DNA from: Bacteroidota bacterium
GTDB lineage: Bacteria; Bacteroidota; Bacteroidia; 2-12-FULL-35-15
Assembly: GCA_947469885.1 (NCBI GenBank)
Contig: CANIQT010000003.1
Span: 124,001 to 188,000 of the forward strand
DNA: 64,000 nt
Reading direction: 5' to 3'
The stretch's first letter is position 1. The number at the start of each line of letters is the position of its first letter. The notes under the pieces were generated by a model. That model did no database searches. It had not been told where the DNA came from and was given only the letters and a program-made list of their open reading frames with translations. Made by a program: the position numbers and the translations under genes. Below, in pieces: positions 44,630 to 53,650 of this stretch.

Positions 44630-44637
44630 TACATTTG
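44630..44637 (+). promoter_or_regulatory. -7 promoter element (TACATTTG) of the multiheme cytochrome gene
   Basis: TACATTTG fits TAnnTTTG, 32 bp upstream of the cytochrome ATG; the -33 region is T-rich. Confidence 0.5.
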
Positions 44638-44669
44638 TTGCGTATTACATTTATTCAACTTCAAGGCTT

Positions 44670-46622
44670 ATGCGTTTCAAAAAAATTACTATTATTTGTA
44701 TTGTTGTTTTATCAGCAATTGCGTTCAATTATCTGAACAATGCTTTCTCAAAACCATCCGTAAAAAAGTTTCATACCGAAGCTGAAATAAAACAATTCAG
44801 AGACGTGGGCACCCGGGCACCCATTGCTGCCGGAGAATATTTTCTTCCTTCGAGCAGTTGCAGAGGTTGCCATGGTTACGATTTGGCTCATATTTCTAAC
44901 ATTGACGAATCGGGAGCAGATGTAAATTTGGTTGACCGTTGGGAAAGCAGTATGATGGCAAACTCTGCCCGCGACCCTTTTTGGAGAGCCAAAGTATCGC
45001 ACGAAATAATTACCAATCCTGGTCATGCAGGAGAATTGCAAAATAAATGTATCGATTGTCATGCGCCCATGGGGCGATACACTTCGTTGTTTCATGGCAA
45101 TCAGTATTACGGGGTGAACCAAATTGATGGCGATTCGTTAGGCATTGATGGCGTTGCCTGCGCTGCTTGTCACACTATCAGTCCAACCGTTGGCTACACT
45201 TTTTCGGGTCAAATACCTTACGATACTTCTGTTCATTTCGAATACGGACCTTTTACTTCTCCCTCTGTTGGTCCAATGCAGCTATACGAAGGCTTTACCC
45301 CTGTTTATAGTCCGCACATGGATAATGCAAAAGTATGCTCTGCTTGCCATACGTTGATTACTCAGTCGGTTGATTTATCAGGAAATTTTACGGGAGGAAT
45401 TTTTGTGGAGCAAGCCACTTATCACGAATTTCAAAATTCAAATTTTCCGGCAAATAATATTAAATGTCAAACCTGCCACATGCCTCAAGTGCAAGATGCC
45501 ATTACCATTGCCAATGGATTTTTAGGATTGACTCCTCGCTCACCGTTCAATCAACATACCTTTGCAGGTGCCAATAGTTTTATGTTGGCCATGTTGAAAA
45601 ACAACAGAGACACATTGGGTATAACTGTAGCTCCCGATAAATTTGATTCTACCATTGCCGCTACGATGGTACTGCTGAAAACAAAATCAATTGCTTTACA
45701 AACCACTTTGGAAAATGTTTCTGCCGACAGTGCTTTTTTTAAAGTAAAACTTGAAAACAAAGCAGGACATAAATTTCCATCCGGTTATCCTTCGCGCAGA
45801 GCAGTGGTTCAGTTTGTGGTGTTAGATGCCAATAACGATACCGTGTTTCAATCGGGTATTTATAATTCTTCTTTCCGTGTGGTTGGAGAAACTCCTGCTT
45901 ACGAGCCTCATCATAATATGATTAATCAATCGGGTGTTTCACAAATTTATGAAGAAGTTATGGGAGATGTAAATGGTAATTTTACTTCGGTGCTGGAGCG
46001 AGCCAATATTTTATTAAAAGACAATCGTATTCCTCCAACAGGATTTACCACCACCGCCCCCATGTACGATACCACCAAAATTTCGAACGATGCCATTGCT
46101 GATGCCGACTTTAACAAAGTGGCAACTATAGAAGGCAGTGGAATAGATTATGTACATTTTCATGTTCCGTTGGCAGGTGCTGTTGGACCTTTGCAAGTAA
46201 AAGCAAAAGTGTATTACCAATCTGTTCCGCCAAAATGGGTGGAAGAAATGTTTTTGATAAACAGTGCTCCTATTAATAGATTTAAAACCATGTTTCAGAA
46301 TGCCGACCAAACTCCCGTTTTGATTGCTGCGGATAGTATGAACAATGTTAATTTTCCGGTCGGAATAAATACGTTCTATAATAATGATGTAAAAGTATTC
46401 CCTACTCTTTCTATGGATGGATATGTATATGTATCGTCAGAATACGGAACATTGATTAATGCTATTGAAGTGGTGGATGCAGGTGGCAAACTTTTAAATA
46501 AAATAATCAACTCCGGTTATCAATCCGAATTCAAAATTGATTTGCCTTTTGCAAGAGGGGTGTATTATATCCGAGTGTTTACAAATAGTAAAGTATTCTA
46601 TAAAAAAGTTGTTAAATCATAA
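44670..46622 (+). CDS. Pentaheme c-type cytochrome with T9SS sorting domain
   Basis: 650 aa. It has an N-terminal hydrophobic signal (~5-25). Five CxxCH haem-c motifs are present: CRGCH (~64), CIDCH (~127), CAACH (~164), CSACH (~223) and CQTCH (~266). A beta-rich region (~330-560) follows, with HKFPSGYPSRRAVVQFVV of the type found next to cytochrome c554-like domains. The last ~75 residues look like a T9SS type A sorting domain (INAIEVVDAGGKLL, ARGVYYIRVFTNSKVFYKKVV). Haem attachment needs the periplasm, and the sorting domain then implies export to the surface. It may pass electrons to or from external partners. Its neighbour downstream is another T9SS protein. Confidence 0.85.
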   Translation: MRFKKITIICIVVLSAIAFNYLNNAFSKPSVKKFHTEAEIKQFRDVGTRAPIAAGEYFLPSSSCRGCHGYDLAHISNIDESGADVNLVDRWESSMMANSARDPFWRAKVSHEIITNPGHAGELQNKCIDCHAPMGRYTSLFHGNQYYGVNQIDGDSLGIDGVACAACHTISPTVGYTFSGQIPYDTSVHFEYGPFTSPSVGPMQLYEGFTPVYSPHMDNAKVCSACHTLITQSVDLSGNFTGGIFVEQATYHEFQNSNFPANNIKCQTCHMPQVQDAITIANGFLGLTPRSPFNQHTFAGANSFMLAMLKNNRDTLGITVAPDKFDSTIAATMVLLKTKSIALQTTLENVSADSAFFKVKLENKAGHKFPSGYPSRRAVVQFVVLDANNDTVFQSGIYNSSFRVVGETPAYEPHHNMINQSGVSQIYEEVMGDVNGNFTSVLERANILLKDNRIPPTGFTTTAPMYDTTKISNDAIADADFNKVATIEGSGIDYVHFHVPLAGAVGPLQVKAKVYYQSVPPKWVEEMFLINSAPINRFKTMFQNADQTPVLIAADSMNNVNFPVGINTFYNNDVKVFPTLSMDGYVYVSSEYGTLINAIEVVDAGGKLLNKIINSGYQSEFKIDLPFARGVYYIRVFTNSKVFYKKVVKS

Positions 46623-46702
46623 AATAATAGTTTTCTTTACAGTCTCAAAACAAATAACTTAAACAATCAATTATAAACAAAAACAATTCTAATCCTATCA
46701 GT

Positions 46703-49585
46703 ATGAAAAAAACTACACTATTAAAATCATTTGCTTTAGCAGCTTTGGTATGTGTTGGGTACACAAGCAAAGCGCAATTTGCATTCACCAATTCTAATTC
46801 TATGTTACCAATAGCTTCGCACAGCGGATGTTCGGTAACAGTAGTTGACGTAAACAATGACGGACTTGACGACATTTTAAAAATGGATCAGTCGCATGTT
46901 TTAATTCTTGAACTACAAAAAACAGATGGTACGTTTGCTCATACCAATTTGGGAACTGTTCCTGGAGGTACAGTTTGGGGAATGGCAGCTGCCGATGTTG
47001 ACCACAACGGATGGAAAGATGTGGTGACAGGAAGTGGATATGCTGAACTCGTAAAATTGTTTTACAGCGGAGGGGTAGTTACTGCAACCATGACTCAGTT
47101 AACAGGAAATTATTTTGTTCAAAATGTTTTGTTCGGAGATTTTAATAATGACGGATGGGTAGATTTAGAGGTGAATGATGATAACGACTATGCAAAAATT
47201 TATCAAAACAATGCAGGAACATTGGTGGCAACACAGTCGTTAATCACCACTAACATTAATCCAGGCTTGGTTTATGGAAGCGACCCGTACGATTCAGGAA
47301 ACTATGGAAGTGTGTGGACCGACTTTGATAATGATGGAGATTTGGATTTATACATTTGTCACTGTCGCCAAAGCACCAACAGCAACACCGACCAAAGAAG
47401 AAGAGACCGTTTGTTTGTAAACAACGGAAGCAATGTTTATACTGAAGATGCACAAGCACATGGTTTTGAAGTAACAGATTTTAAACAAACATGGACCACT
47501 AGTTTTGGTGATATGGATAACGATGGAGATATGGATGTGGTGATGACCAACCATGGCGAAGCAAGTCAGATTTTAGAAAATAACGGTGCAGGTATGTTTA
47601 CTGACATTACTGCTGGTTCAGGATTCACTGTTAATTTTGATGCTATCGAATCAATGGTAGAAGATTTTGATAACGATGGTTGGTTAGATATTTTGGTAAC
47701 AGGACCGCAATGGGTAATGTATCGCAACAATCATGATGGCACCTACACTCAAACTCCCGGAGTTTTTGCAGGAACCAATTTTCTATCTTTCGGTGCTGGT
47801 GATTTGAATCATGATGGAAAATTAGATGTGTTTGCATCTTATGGTAATGTATATAATTCTCCAACTACAATTGACGATGTATTATATTTGAATACTGTTA
47901 ATAATGGCAATCATTTTATAACTTTTGCTTTAACTGGAACCGTAAGTAATCCTGATGCCATTGGTGCAAAGGTGACTATTTATGGTCCTTGGGGAAAACA
48001 AGAGCGCGAAGTTCGTGCAGGAGAAAGTTATGGTAATGCATATTCAATGCAATTGCATTTCGGAATCGGAACCAACACAGTAGTTGACTCTGCTCGCATC
48101 GATTGGCCTTCTCACCAGTTCACCAATCATTTCACCAATTTAGTTGCCGACCAGTTTGTTAGTGTTATCGAAGGACAATGTTCAATAACAGGGAACACCA
48201 TTTCCGGTCAAACTATTTTATGTACAGGACAAACCACTACACTAAATGCAGCAGCAGGATTTTCTTCTTATTTATGGTCTAACGCATCCACAGGACAATC
48301 ATTAACTATTGGCACAACAGGAGCATACAATGTTACTGTTACCAATGCACAAGGTTGCACCAGCATTTCACCAACATTAAATATTACGTTAAATCCTGAC
48401 GAAACTCCAATTGTAACTTCATCGGGCTCTGCAACAGCATGTGCTGGTACTGTAATGTTATCAAGCACATCGGCTGCATCTTATACATGGTCAGGTCCGG
48501 GAGGATTTGCAGCTTCCACTCAAACCATTGTTCCTCCAGTGGCAGGAAATTATACGGTATCCATTGTTGGTGTTTGTGGTAATTTTCAATCTACACCTTA
48601 TAATGTGAATGTACTTTCAGCACCTGCTCCAATAGCAACAGGAGCTATTTCGGCTGTTCCAGCATCTTTAACATTAACTGCTGCGGGTTCGGGCGGAACT
48701 CTTTCTTGGTACGACATGGCAACAGGAGGAACACTATTAGGTACTGGTACATCATATACTACTCCATTAATAAGCACTACTACTACTTATTATGTTGACG
48801 AAGCTACCACCCATGCAGGGGTTGTTGCTCATACAGGAATGCCAATTCATACCGGACCTAACTACAGTGCTACTACTACTAATGGTGCCGAAATTTTTGA
48901 TGTACTTAGTAATTGTACTTTGCAAACTGTAAAAGTGTATACCGACTCTGCCGCTACCCGCGAAATTGATTTGGTAAATAATTTAGGTGTGGTAATAGAT
49001 TCGTTGGTAATTGCTTTACCTGCTGACACCACGGTAGTAACCTTAAACTTTGCTATACCTGCCGGAACAGGCTACCAACTTACAACTAAGGCTTCCTACA
49101 ACCAAGCCAATTTTGGTGTGGTGTCTCCTTGGCTTCGCAGAAACAATACTGGAGTATCTTATCCTTATTCTATCTCTAACGTAATAAATATTACAGGCTC
49201 TAATCAGGGAGGTAGTTATTATTATTATTTCTACGACTGGGTGGTAATGCCTTCTCCAACTATTTGCACAAGTTCAAGAGTTTGGGTAAACGCTACTATT
49301 GGTTCGGCAGGTGTTGGTGCATTAACCAACAATAATGGAATTGAAGTAAATCCTAATCCTTCTTCGAGCGAGTTATTTGTTACTTTCCAAAACAACGTTA
49401 GTTCTGCAGCTTTGGTTCAAATTGCTGATGTTACTGGAAGAGTCGTTAGCAAATGGTCGTTCGACAAACCAACTGCCGGACAAAAATATCAGTTGAATAC
49501 CAACAGTATTTCAGCAGGTACATATTTAATGACCATTACTGCCGACAATAAAAAAACAATTCAGAAATTGGTGATAACAAAATAG
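46703..49585 (+). CDS. FG-GAP/VCBS-ASPIC (CRTAC1-like) T9SS cargo protein
   Basis: 960 aa. It has a signal peptide (ending SKAQ). Seven integrin-like FG-GAP/VCBS calcium-binding motifs of the form D-x-N-x-D-G-x-x-D follow (DVNNDGLDD, DFNNDGWVD, DFDNDGDLD, DMDNDGDMD, DFDNDGWLD and others; residues ~50-400), then an ASPIC/UnbV domain (~405-475; GAKVTIYGPWGKQEREVRAG, HFGIGTNTVVDSARIDWPS). Ig-like modules occupy ~490-690 and an unknown beta domain ~700-860. A T9SS type A domain is at the end (VNPNPSSSELFVTF, SAGTYLMTITAD, IQKLVITK). It is expected on the cell surface, with a binding role likely. It lies 80 bp after the cytochrome gene. Confidence 0.9.
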   Translation: MKKTTLLKSFALAALVCVGYTSKAQFAFTNSNSMLPIASHSGCSVTVVDVNNDGLDDILKMDQSHVLILELQKTDGTFAHTNLGTVPGGTVWGMAAADVDHNGWKDVVTGSGYAELVKLFYSGGVVTATMTQLTGNYFVQNVLFGDFNNDGWVDLEVNDDNDYAKIYQNNAGTLVATQSLITTNINPGLVYGSDPYDSGNYGSVWTDFDNDGDLDLYICHCRQSTNSNTDQRRRDRLFVNNGSNVYTEDAQAHGFEVTDFKQTWTTSFGDMDNDGDMDVVMTNHGEASQILENNGAGMFTDITAGSGFTVNFDAIESMVEDFDNDGWLDILVTGPQWVMYRNNHDGTYTQTPGVFAGTNFLSFGAGDLNHDGKLDVFASYGNVYNSPTTIDDVLYLNTVNNGNHFITFALTGTVSNPDAIGAKVTIYGPWGKQEREVRAGESYGNAYSMQLHFGIGTNTVVDSARIDWPSHQFTNHFTNLVADQFVSVIEGQCSITGNTISGQTILCTGQTTTLNAAAGFSSYLWSNASTGQSLTIGTTGAYNVTVTNAQGCTSISPTLNITLNPDETPIVTSSGSATACAGTVMLSSTSAASYTWSGPGGFAASTQTIVPPVAGNYTVSIVGVCGNFQSTPYNVNVLSAPAPIATGAISAVPASLTLTAAGSGGTLSWYDMATGGTLLGTGTSYTTPLISTTTTYYVDEATTHAGVVAHTGMPIHTGPNYSATTTNGAEIFDVLSNCTLQTVKVYTDSAATREIDLVNNLGVVIDSLVIALPADTTVVTLNFAIPAGTGYQLTTKASYNQANFGVVSPWLRRNNTGVSYPYSISNVINITGSNQGGSYYYYFYDWVVMPSPTICTSSRVWVNATIGSAGVGALTNNNGIEVNPNPSSSELFVTFQNNVSSAALVQIADVTGRVVSKWSFDKPTAGQKYQLNTNSISAGTYLMTITADNKKTIQKLVITK

Positions 49586-49609
49586 TCAGTAGTCATTTTT
49601 CATTAGTAA

Positions 49610-49643
49610 AACGACCTTTCATTCAGTTGAAAGGTCGTTCTTG
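49610..49643 (+). terminator. Rho-independent terminator
   Basis: AACGACCTTTCA-ttcagt-TGAAAGGTCGTT is a perfect 12-bp stem followed by CTTGTTT. It closes the CRTAC1-like gene. Confidence 0.8.
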
Positions 49644-49684
49644 TTTAGAAAATATGCAGGTGGTATTGATGAAACAATAAACCC

Positions 49685-49692
49685 TACTTTTG
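49685..49692 (+). promoter_or_regulatory. -7 promoter element (TACTTTTG) of queG
   Basis: TACTTTTG fits TAnnTTTG and lies 27 bp before the GTG start of queG. A TTG at 49666-49668 gives a shorter than usual spacer (16 bp). Confidence 0.45.
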
Positions 49693-49719
49693 CAACAGAA
49701 ATAAAATCAACTACTTTTT

Positions 49720-50646
49720 GTGACTACCATCTCCTCTACTCAATTGATAAAAGCCGAATCCAAACGTTTGGGTTTCGATTATTGCGGAATATCCAAAGCA
49801 GACTTTTTGGAAGAAGAAGCACCCCGTTTGGAAAACTGGCTGAACAAAAACATGCAGGGACAAATGAGTTATATGCAAAATCATTTTGACAAACGGTTAG
49901 ATCCTCGATTGCTTGTTCCTGATGCTAAATCGGTAATTTCATTGTTGCTAAATTATTATCCTTCCGAAAAACAATCCGATGAAACTGCCCCTAAAATAAG
50001 CAAGTACGCTTATGGAAAAGATTATCATTTTGTAATCAAAGAAAAATTAAAAGAGTTATTGCAATATATAAAAGATAGCATTGGAGAGGTGGATGGAAGA
50101 GCATTTGTGGATTCAGCACCGGTGCTGGATAAAGCCTGGGCAAAGAAAAGTGGATTAGGCTGGATAGGTAAAAATAGTAACCTGATAAATAAACAAAGCG
50201 GCTCGTTTTATTTTATTGCAGAGCTGATAGTTGATTTGGAGTTGGAATACGATGGAGCGATAAAAGACTATTGCGGCAGCTGTAACCGTTGCATGGATGC
50301 CTGCCCCACTGAAGCCATTGTGGCTCCTTATGTAGTGGATGGAAGCAAATGTATTTCATACTTCACCATCGAATTGAAAGAAAATATTCCTACGGATATG
50401 AAAGGGAAGTTTGATAACTGGATGTTTGGGTGTGACGTGTGTCAGGATGTTTGCCCCTGGAACCGTTTCTCAAAGCCTCATTCAGAGCCACACTTTCAAC
50501 CTGATGGAGAACTCTTGGAAATGACAAAGCAGGATTGGTTCGAACTTACAGAAGAGACATTTAAACGTGTGTTTAAGGATTCGGCTATAAAGCGAACTAA
50601 GTTTTCGGGACTAAAAAGAAATCTGGATTTTATTAAGACTTCGTGA
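49720..50646 (+). CDS. queG: Epoxyqueuosine reductase
   Basis: 308 aa, GTG start ([18 protein letters not shown]). The N-terminal cobalamin-binding part has [20 protein letters not shown] and [13 protein letters not shown]. Two [4Fe-4S] clusters are bound by [16 protein letters not shown] and [11 protein letters not shown], each with the CxxCxxxCP arrangement. It performs the last step of queuosine tRNA modification, reducing epoxyqueuosine. Its 3' end overlaps the opposite-strand small gene at 50633-50827 by 14 bp. Confidence 0.95.
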   Translation: MTTISSTQLIKAESKRLGFDYCGISKADFLEEEAPRLENWLNKNMQGQMSYMQNHFDKRLDPRLLVPDAKSVISLLLNYYPSEKQSDETAPKISKYAYGKDYHFVIKEKLKELLQYIKDSIGEVDGRAFVDSAPVLDKAWAKKSGLGWIGKNSNLINKQSGSFYFIAELIVDLELEYDGAIKDYCGSCNRCMDACPTEAIVAPYVVDGSKCISYFTIELKENIPTDMKGKFDNWMFGCDVCQDVCPWNRFSKPHSEPHFQPDGELLEMTKQDWFELTEETFKRVFKDSAIKRTKFSGLKRNLDFIKTS

Positions 50647-50827
50647 TGTTTTTAAAGACTTCCTTAATTACATCTTTATATTGATTACCGAAAGTGGCAA
50701 AACACCATACCATCAATAATGTTTTTTCATTTGGACTGAGCCATTTAACCGCCTTGGTAAGCTCTTTGCGGAAAAGTGTTTTATCAAAACTTACTTTTTC
50801 CAATATTTTTTTACTTAATTCAAACAT
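50633..50827 (-). CDS. Small conserved Bacteroidota-type protein of unknown function
   Basis: 64 aa from ATG at 50827, beginning [20 protein letters not shown] longer frame to 50899 exists but its first 24 residues look like non-coding upstream sequence. The pattern FELxKKxLxKVSFDxxLFxKEL-x5-WLxxxE-x10[18 protein letters not shown] is one I recognise from short uncharacterised Bacteroidota proteins. It is basic, helical and has no membrane segment. It converges with queG with a 14-bp 3' overlap. Function unknown. Confidence 0.75.
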   Translation of the reverse strand: MFELSKKILEKVSFDKTLFRKELTKAVKWLSPNEKTLLMVWCFATFGNQYKDVIKEVFKNITKS

Positions 50828-50940
50828 GATTATAATAGTTTTATTAAGGTGAATTTCAAATTGAAGTACGAAGGTAAATGTTTCTGAATTAAAATTCAAG
50901 TAAAAAATGGTTTTTTTATTAACCTGAGTAATTCAATAAC

Positions 50941-52557
50941 CTAAAAATCGTTGTATAAATTACACAAATCGGTTTTAATGCCAACGAATATATAAGGTGT
51001 TTGGTGGCTTGCATACTTGGTTTGTTCTATCCTGTCGGCAAAGCCAAGTTCAATTTTTAAATCCATTTGAGTATCTAGCATATATGCCACCCTAAATGAG
51101 GCTGTAATTAATTTGGTTTGAAATCCCTGTGTTGTATAATTGCCATAATCTGACGGGCGGTGGGTGTAAGAAGTAAAAATGTTATTTCCATAATCAGTAG
51201 ATGAACTGTCTGCTCCATACATCGCATAAACACATTTGGCTTCCACAAAAAACCGTTTAATAAACCGATAATTAAGAAAAGTTACAATTTCCCAGAAGTT
51301 AGCCCCTAACGAATGAGCCAACGGTTGATTCATGTGCCCATAGTTTTGCTGAACACTTCCGTGAGCATAAGTATATGGGCGAACATAATTATACTCTATT
51401 TGAAAGTTAAGATGCCTGATGTTGAACAAATCAAAACTCTTGAAACCAATCTGGAAGGCCTGCTTGTTTGCCCACCATCCCGATATACTGGTGTCGCTCG
51501 AATAGGTATGTTTGATGTCGCGCATTACTTCTTTAATTACAAATTCATCCAGCAACACTTGACCGTAGAGTTGTTGTTTTTTAAAAATCTTAATCTTAAA
51601 ACTCATTCCAACAAATGCGTTGTCGCTCGAACCCAAAGAATATTCTGTTGGGCGGAAAAACATAACTGGGTTCAAGTAATTTACATCATACCCTCTAAAG
51701 CGAGTACTATCGGACCCTTGCCACACAATCGATTCGAACAAACCAATATTGATTCGCTTTGTTGCATTCCATCCTAAATAGTGCATGGTGGCATATTTGT
51801 TAAGCCAATCCGATTTCATTCCCGAAGGGTTAGTTGCATCTTTCATGATGGTATATAAATTAACATAAGTAAGGTGCCAGATATTAGTGGTGATTTTCAT
51901 ATAAGGATAAGGAGCAGCAGCATCGGATAAAAAAAGAGAACGATACCCATCACCCCAAAAATGTTTATCCTGACCAATCTGAATATTAAAAATTTTGTTG
52001 GGGGAATAAGACAAGTAGCCGGAATAATATTGATACGCATACATGGTGATCACCGAATCGTCATTAGCACGATATGCATACCCTAGCCCAGGAACAACAC
52101 GAGTTTTTTTGATAATAGAATCTGTACTAGTTTCAAACATTCCTTTACCTGCAAGTGCTTTTATGTTGAACGAAAAATTATCTCCGATATTGCAAATCAC
52201 ACTTCCGCCAATTGCTAAATTGTTTGTCATTCGGGAAAGAGAAGTAAACTGATAACCGGTTTGTGCAGTTAACAAAGGATAAACTTCCAGCTCTGCTTTC
52301 TTTTTCTTTTTGTCATGCTCTTCGGCCTTTGTTCCTGCAAGCAATCGGGGGAATTTTGCAGTTGAATCGGTTATTGCATTAACGTCACAAAACCGATAAG
52401 GTTTTACAAAGGTTTGAAAATTCTGTTCTTTGTTGTTGTAATAATTATCGAATCCCCAAAGGAAATCGCGACTGAGGGTGTAATTCAATTGTTGTGAAAA
52501 CCCACCGAAACACGACACAATAAAAATAAAAAAAACTGCACTATGTTTCCTTTTCAT
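50941..52557 (-). CDS. RemB-like outer-membrane protein (gliding/capsule-type), first paralogue
   Basis: 538 aa from ATG at 52557 (MKRKHSAVFFIFIVSCFGGF, signal peptide ending FSQ). A longer frame would lack a signal peptide and overlap wecA by 86 bp; this start overlaps it by 17 bp, as in a coupled operon. It is rich in beta-strands ending in aromatic residues, as in a barrel. Landmarks shared with the 53651-55309 paralogue are IGQDKHFWGDGYRSLFLSD, YPYMKITTNIWHLTYVNLYT and NQPLAHSLGANFWEIVTFL. These match RemB of Flavobacterium gliding genetics and Wzi-like capsule proteins as I recall them. It is the last gene of the gmd-fcl polysaccharide operon. Confidence 0.8.
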   Translation of the reverse strand: MKRKHSAVFFIFIVSCFGGFSQQLNYTLSRDFLWGFDNYYNNKEQNFQTFVKPYRFCDVNAITDSTAKFPRLLAGTKAEEHDKKKKKAELEVYPLLTAQTGYQFTSLSRMTNNLAIGGSVICNIGDNFSFNIKALAGKGMFETSTDSIIKKTRVVPGLGYAYRANDDSVITMYAYQYYSGYLSYSPNKIFNIQIGQDKHFWGDGYRSLFLSDAAAPYPYMKITTNIWHLTYVNLYTIMKDATNPSGMKSDWLNKYATMHYLGWNATKRINIGLFESIVWQGSDSTRFRGYDVNYLNPVMFFRPTEYSLGSSDNAFVGMSFKIKIFKKQQLYGQVLLDEFVIKEVMRDIKHTYSSDTSISGWWANKQAFQIGFKSFDLFNIRHLNFQIEYNYVRPYTYAHGSVQQNYGHMNQPLAHSLGANFWEIVTFLNYRFIKRFFVEAKCVYAMYGADSSSTDYGNNIFTSYTHRPSDYGNYTTQGFQTKLITASFRVAYMLDTQMDLKIELGFADRIEQTKYASHQTPYIFVGIKTDLCNLYNDF

Positions 52558-53638
52558 GTTTAGGTTGACGGCTTTTCTTTTTAATGATAGCATAAGGTAA
52601 AAAGGCAAGGGAAAGAGCAGTAGCACCCACGATGATAAAAGAAAAATTAGGATTGATATAAGTTAAGGAAAGACAAAGTCCAATGATGAAAATATTCATG
52701 ATATATAAAACGATGGCTGTTTTTTTATGGCTAAAACCTATATCCATTAACCGGTGATGTAAATGGTTTCTGTCGGCCGTAAAAGGAGACAACCCTCGCA
52801 CAGCGCGATAAATAAAAATCCGCAACGTATCCATCAATGGATAAACCAAAACAGACATTGCAAATATTGGTTTGGATACTCTTAAAATAAAATCGTTTTT
52901 TATGACACTTACGTCAAAACTGATTAATTTAATTGCCAGCACACATATAATTAAACCAATAGTTAAAGAGCCTGAATCGCCAAGAAATATTTTTGCAGGA
53001 GAAAAATTAAAAATTAAGAAAGCAAGTAATGAGCCAGCCAATGCAAATGCCAAACACGCCATTACACTATCACCCGCCAATGCAAACCATGCTCCAAAAG
53101 CAGAAGATGTAATGAAACCAATCCCGCTTGCTAGTCCATCCACTCCGTCAATCAGGTTAAAAGCATTTACTACCACCACATAAGTAAAGAAAGAAAGAAA
53201 AATACTTGCCCATAATGGTAATATATCAATTCCGAAAATTCCGTGCATACTTACAATTCGAATATCAGCCATCAACACTAATATCATACTCACCATCATG
53301 TGAGCAATTAACTTTTTTACCGGTGCTGTACCTATAATATCATCTTTTATCCCCACAAAAAACATGACCAATAAAGTACACACAATGTACTTGTAATCGT
53401 TGATTGCCTTGAAAGCAACAATAGGGTCGTGAATGGTAGGGAACCATAATGAGAAGGAAAACAGGGTACCTGCAAAAATGATTATTCCTCCAATTGTCGG
53501 GATTAACCGGTCGTGAACTTTTCGTGTTTCTGTTGGTGCGTCAAACAGTCGTTTTAATACAGCCACTTTAATTAAAGAAGGCGTGGCAAGCAGCACGAGC
53601 ATAAACGAAGTAATAAAAACCAGTATTAAAAAAGCCAT
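52541..53638 (-). CDS. wecA: Undecaprenyl-phosphate sugar-1-phosphate transferase (WecA/MraY family)
   Basis: 365 aa, about 10-11 membrane helices. The polyprenyl-phosphate sugar-1-phosphate transferase motifs are present: KVHDRLIPTIGGIIIF, FNLIDGVDGLASGIGF (catalytic Asp pair), FLGDSGSLTIGL and DRNHLHHRLMDIGFSHKK. It transfers GlcNAc-1-P or a related sugar phosphate to undecaprenyl phosphate to start a surface polysaccharide. It sits between two RemB-like genes, 12 bp after one and overlapping the next, in the fucose operon. It likely primes the polymer whose GDP-fucose is made upstream. Confidence 0.92.
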   Translation of the reverse strand: MAFLILVFITSFMLVLLATPSLIKVAVLKRLFDAPTETRKVHDRLIPTIGGIIIFAGTLFSFSLWFPTIHDPIVAFKAINDYKYIVCTLLVMFFVGIKDDIIGTAPVKKLIAHMMVSMILVLMADIRIVSMHGIFGIDILPLWASIFLSFFTYVVVVNAFNLIDGVDGLASGIGFITSSAFGAWFALAGDSVMACLAFALAGSLLAFLIFNFSPAKIFLGDSGSLTIGLIICVLAIKLISFDVSVIKNDFILRVSKPIFAMSVLVYPLMDTLRIFIYRAVRGLSPFTADRNHLHHRLMDIGFSHKKTAIVLYIMNIFIIGLCLSLTYINPNFSFIIVGATALSLAFLPYAIIKKKSRQPKHEKET

Positions 53639-53650
53639 AATTATTTTCTT

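Noticed and set aside
49641..49889. Plus-strand frame overlapping the queG start
   Set aside because: Mostly the wrong frame of queG; no recognisable protein.
52558..52626. N-terminal extension of the RemB-like protein
   Set aside because: It would place 23 residues before a good signal peptide and overlap wecA by 86 bp; the ATG at 52557 is preferred.
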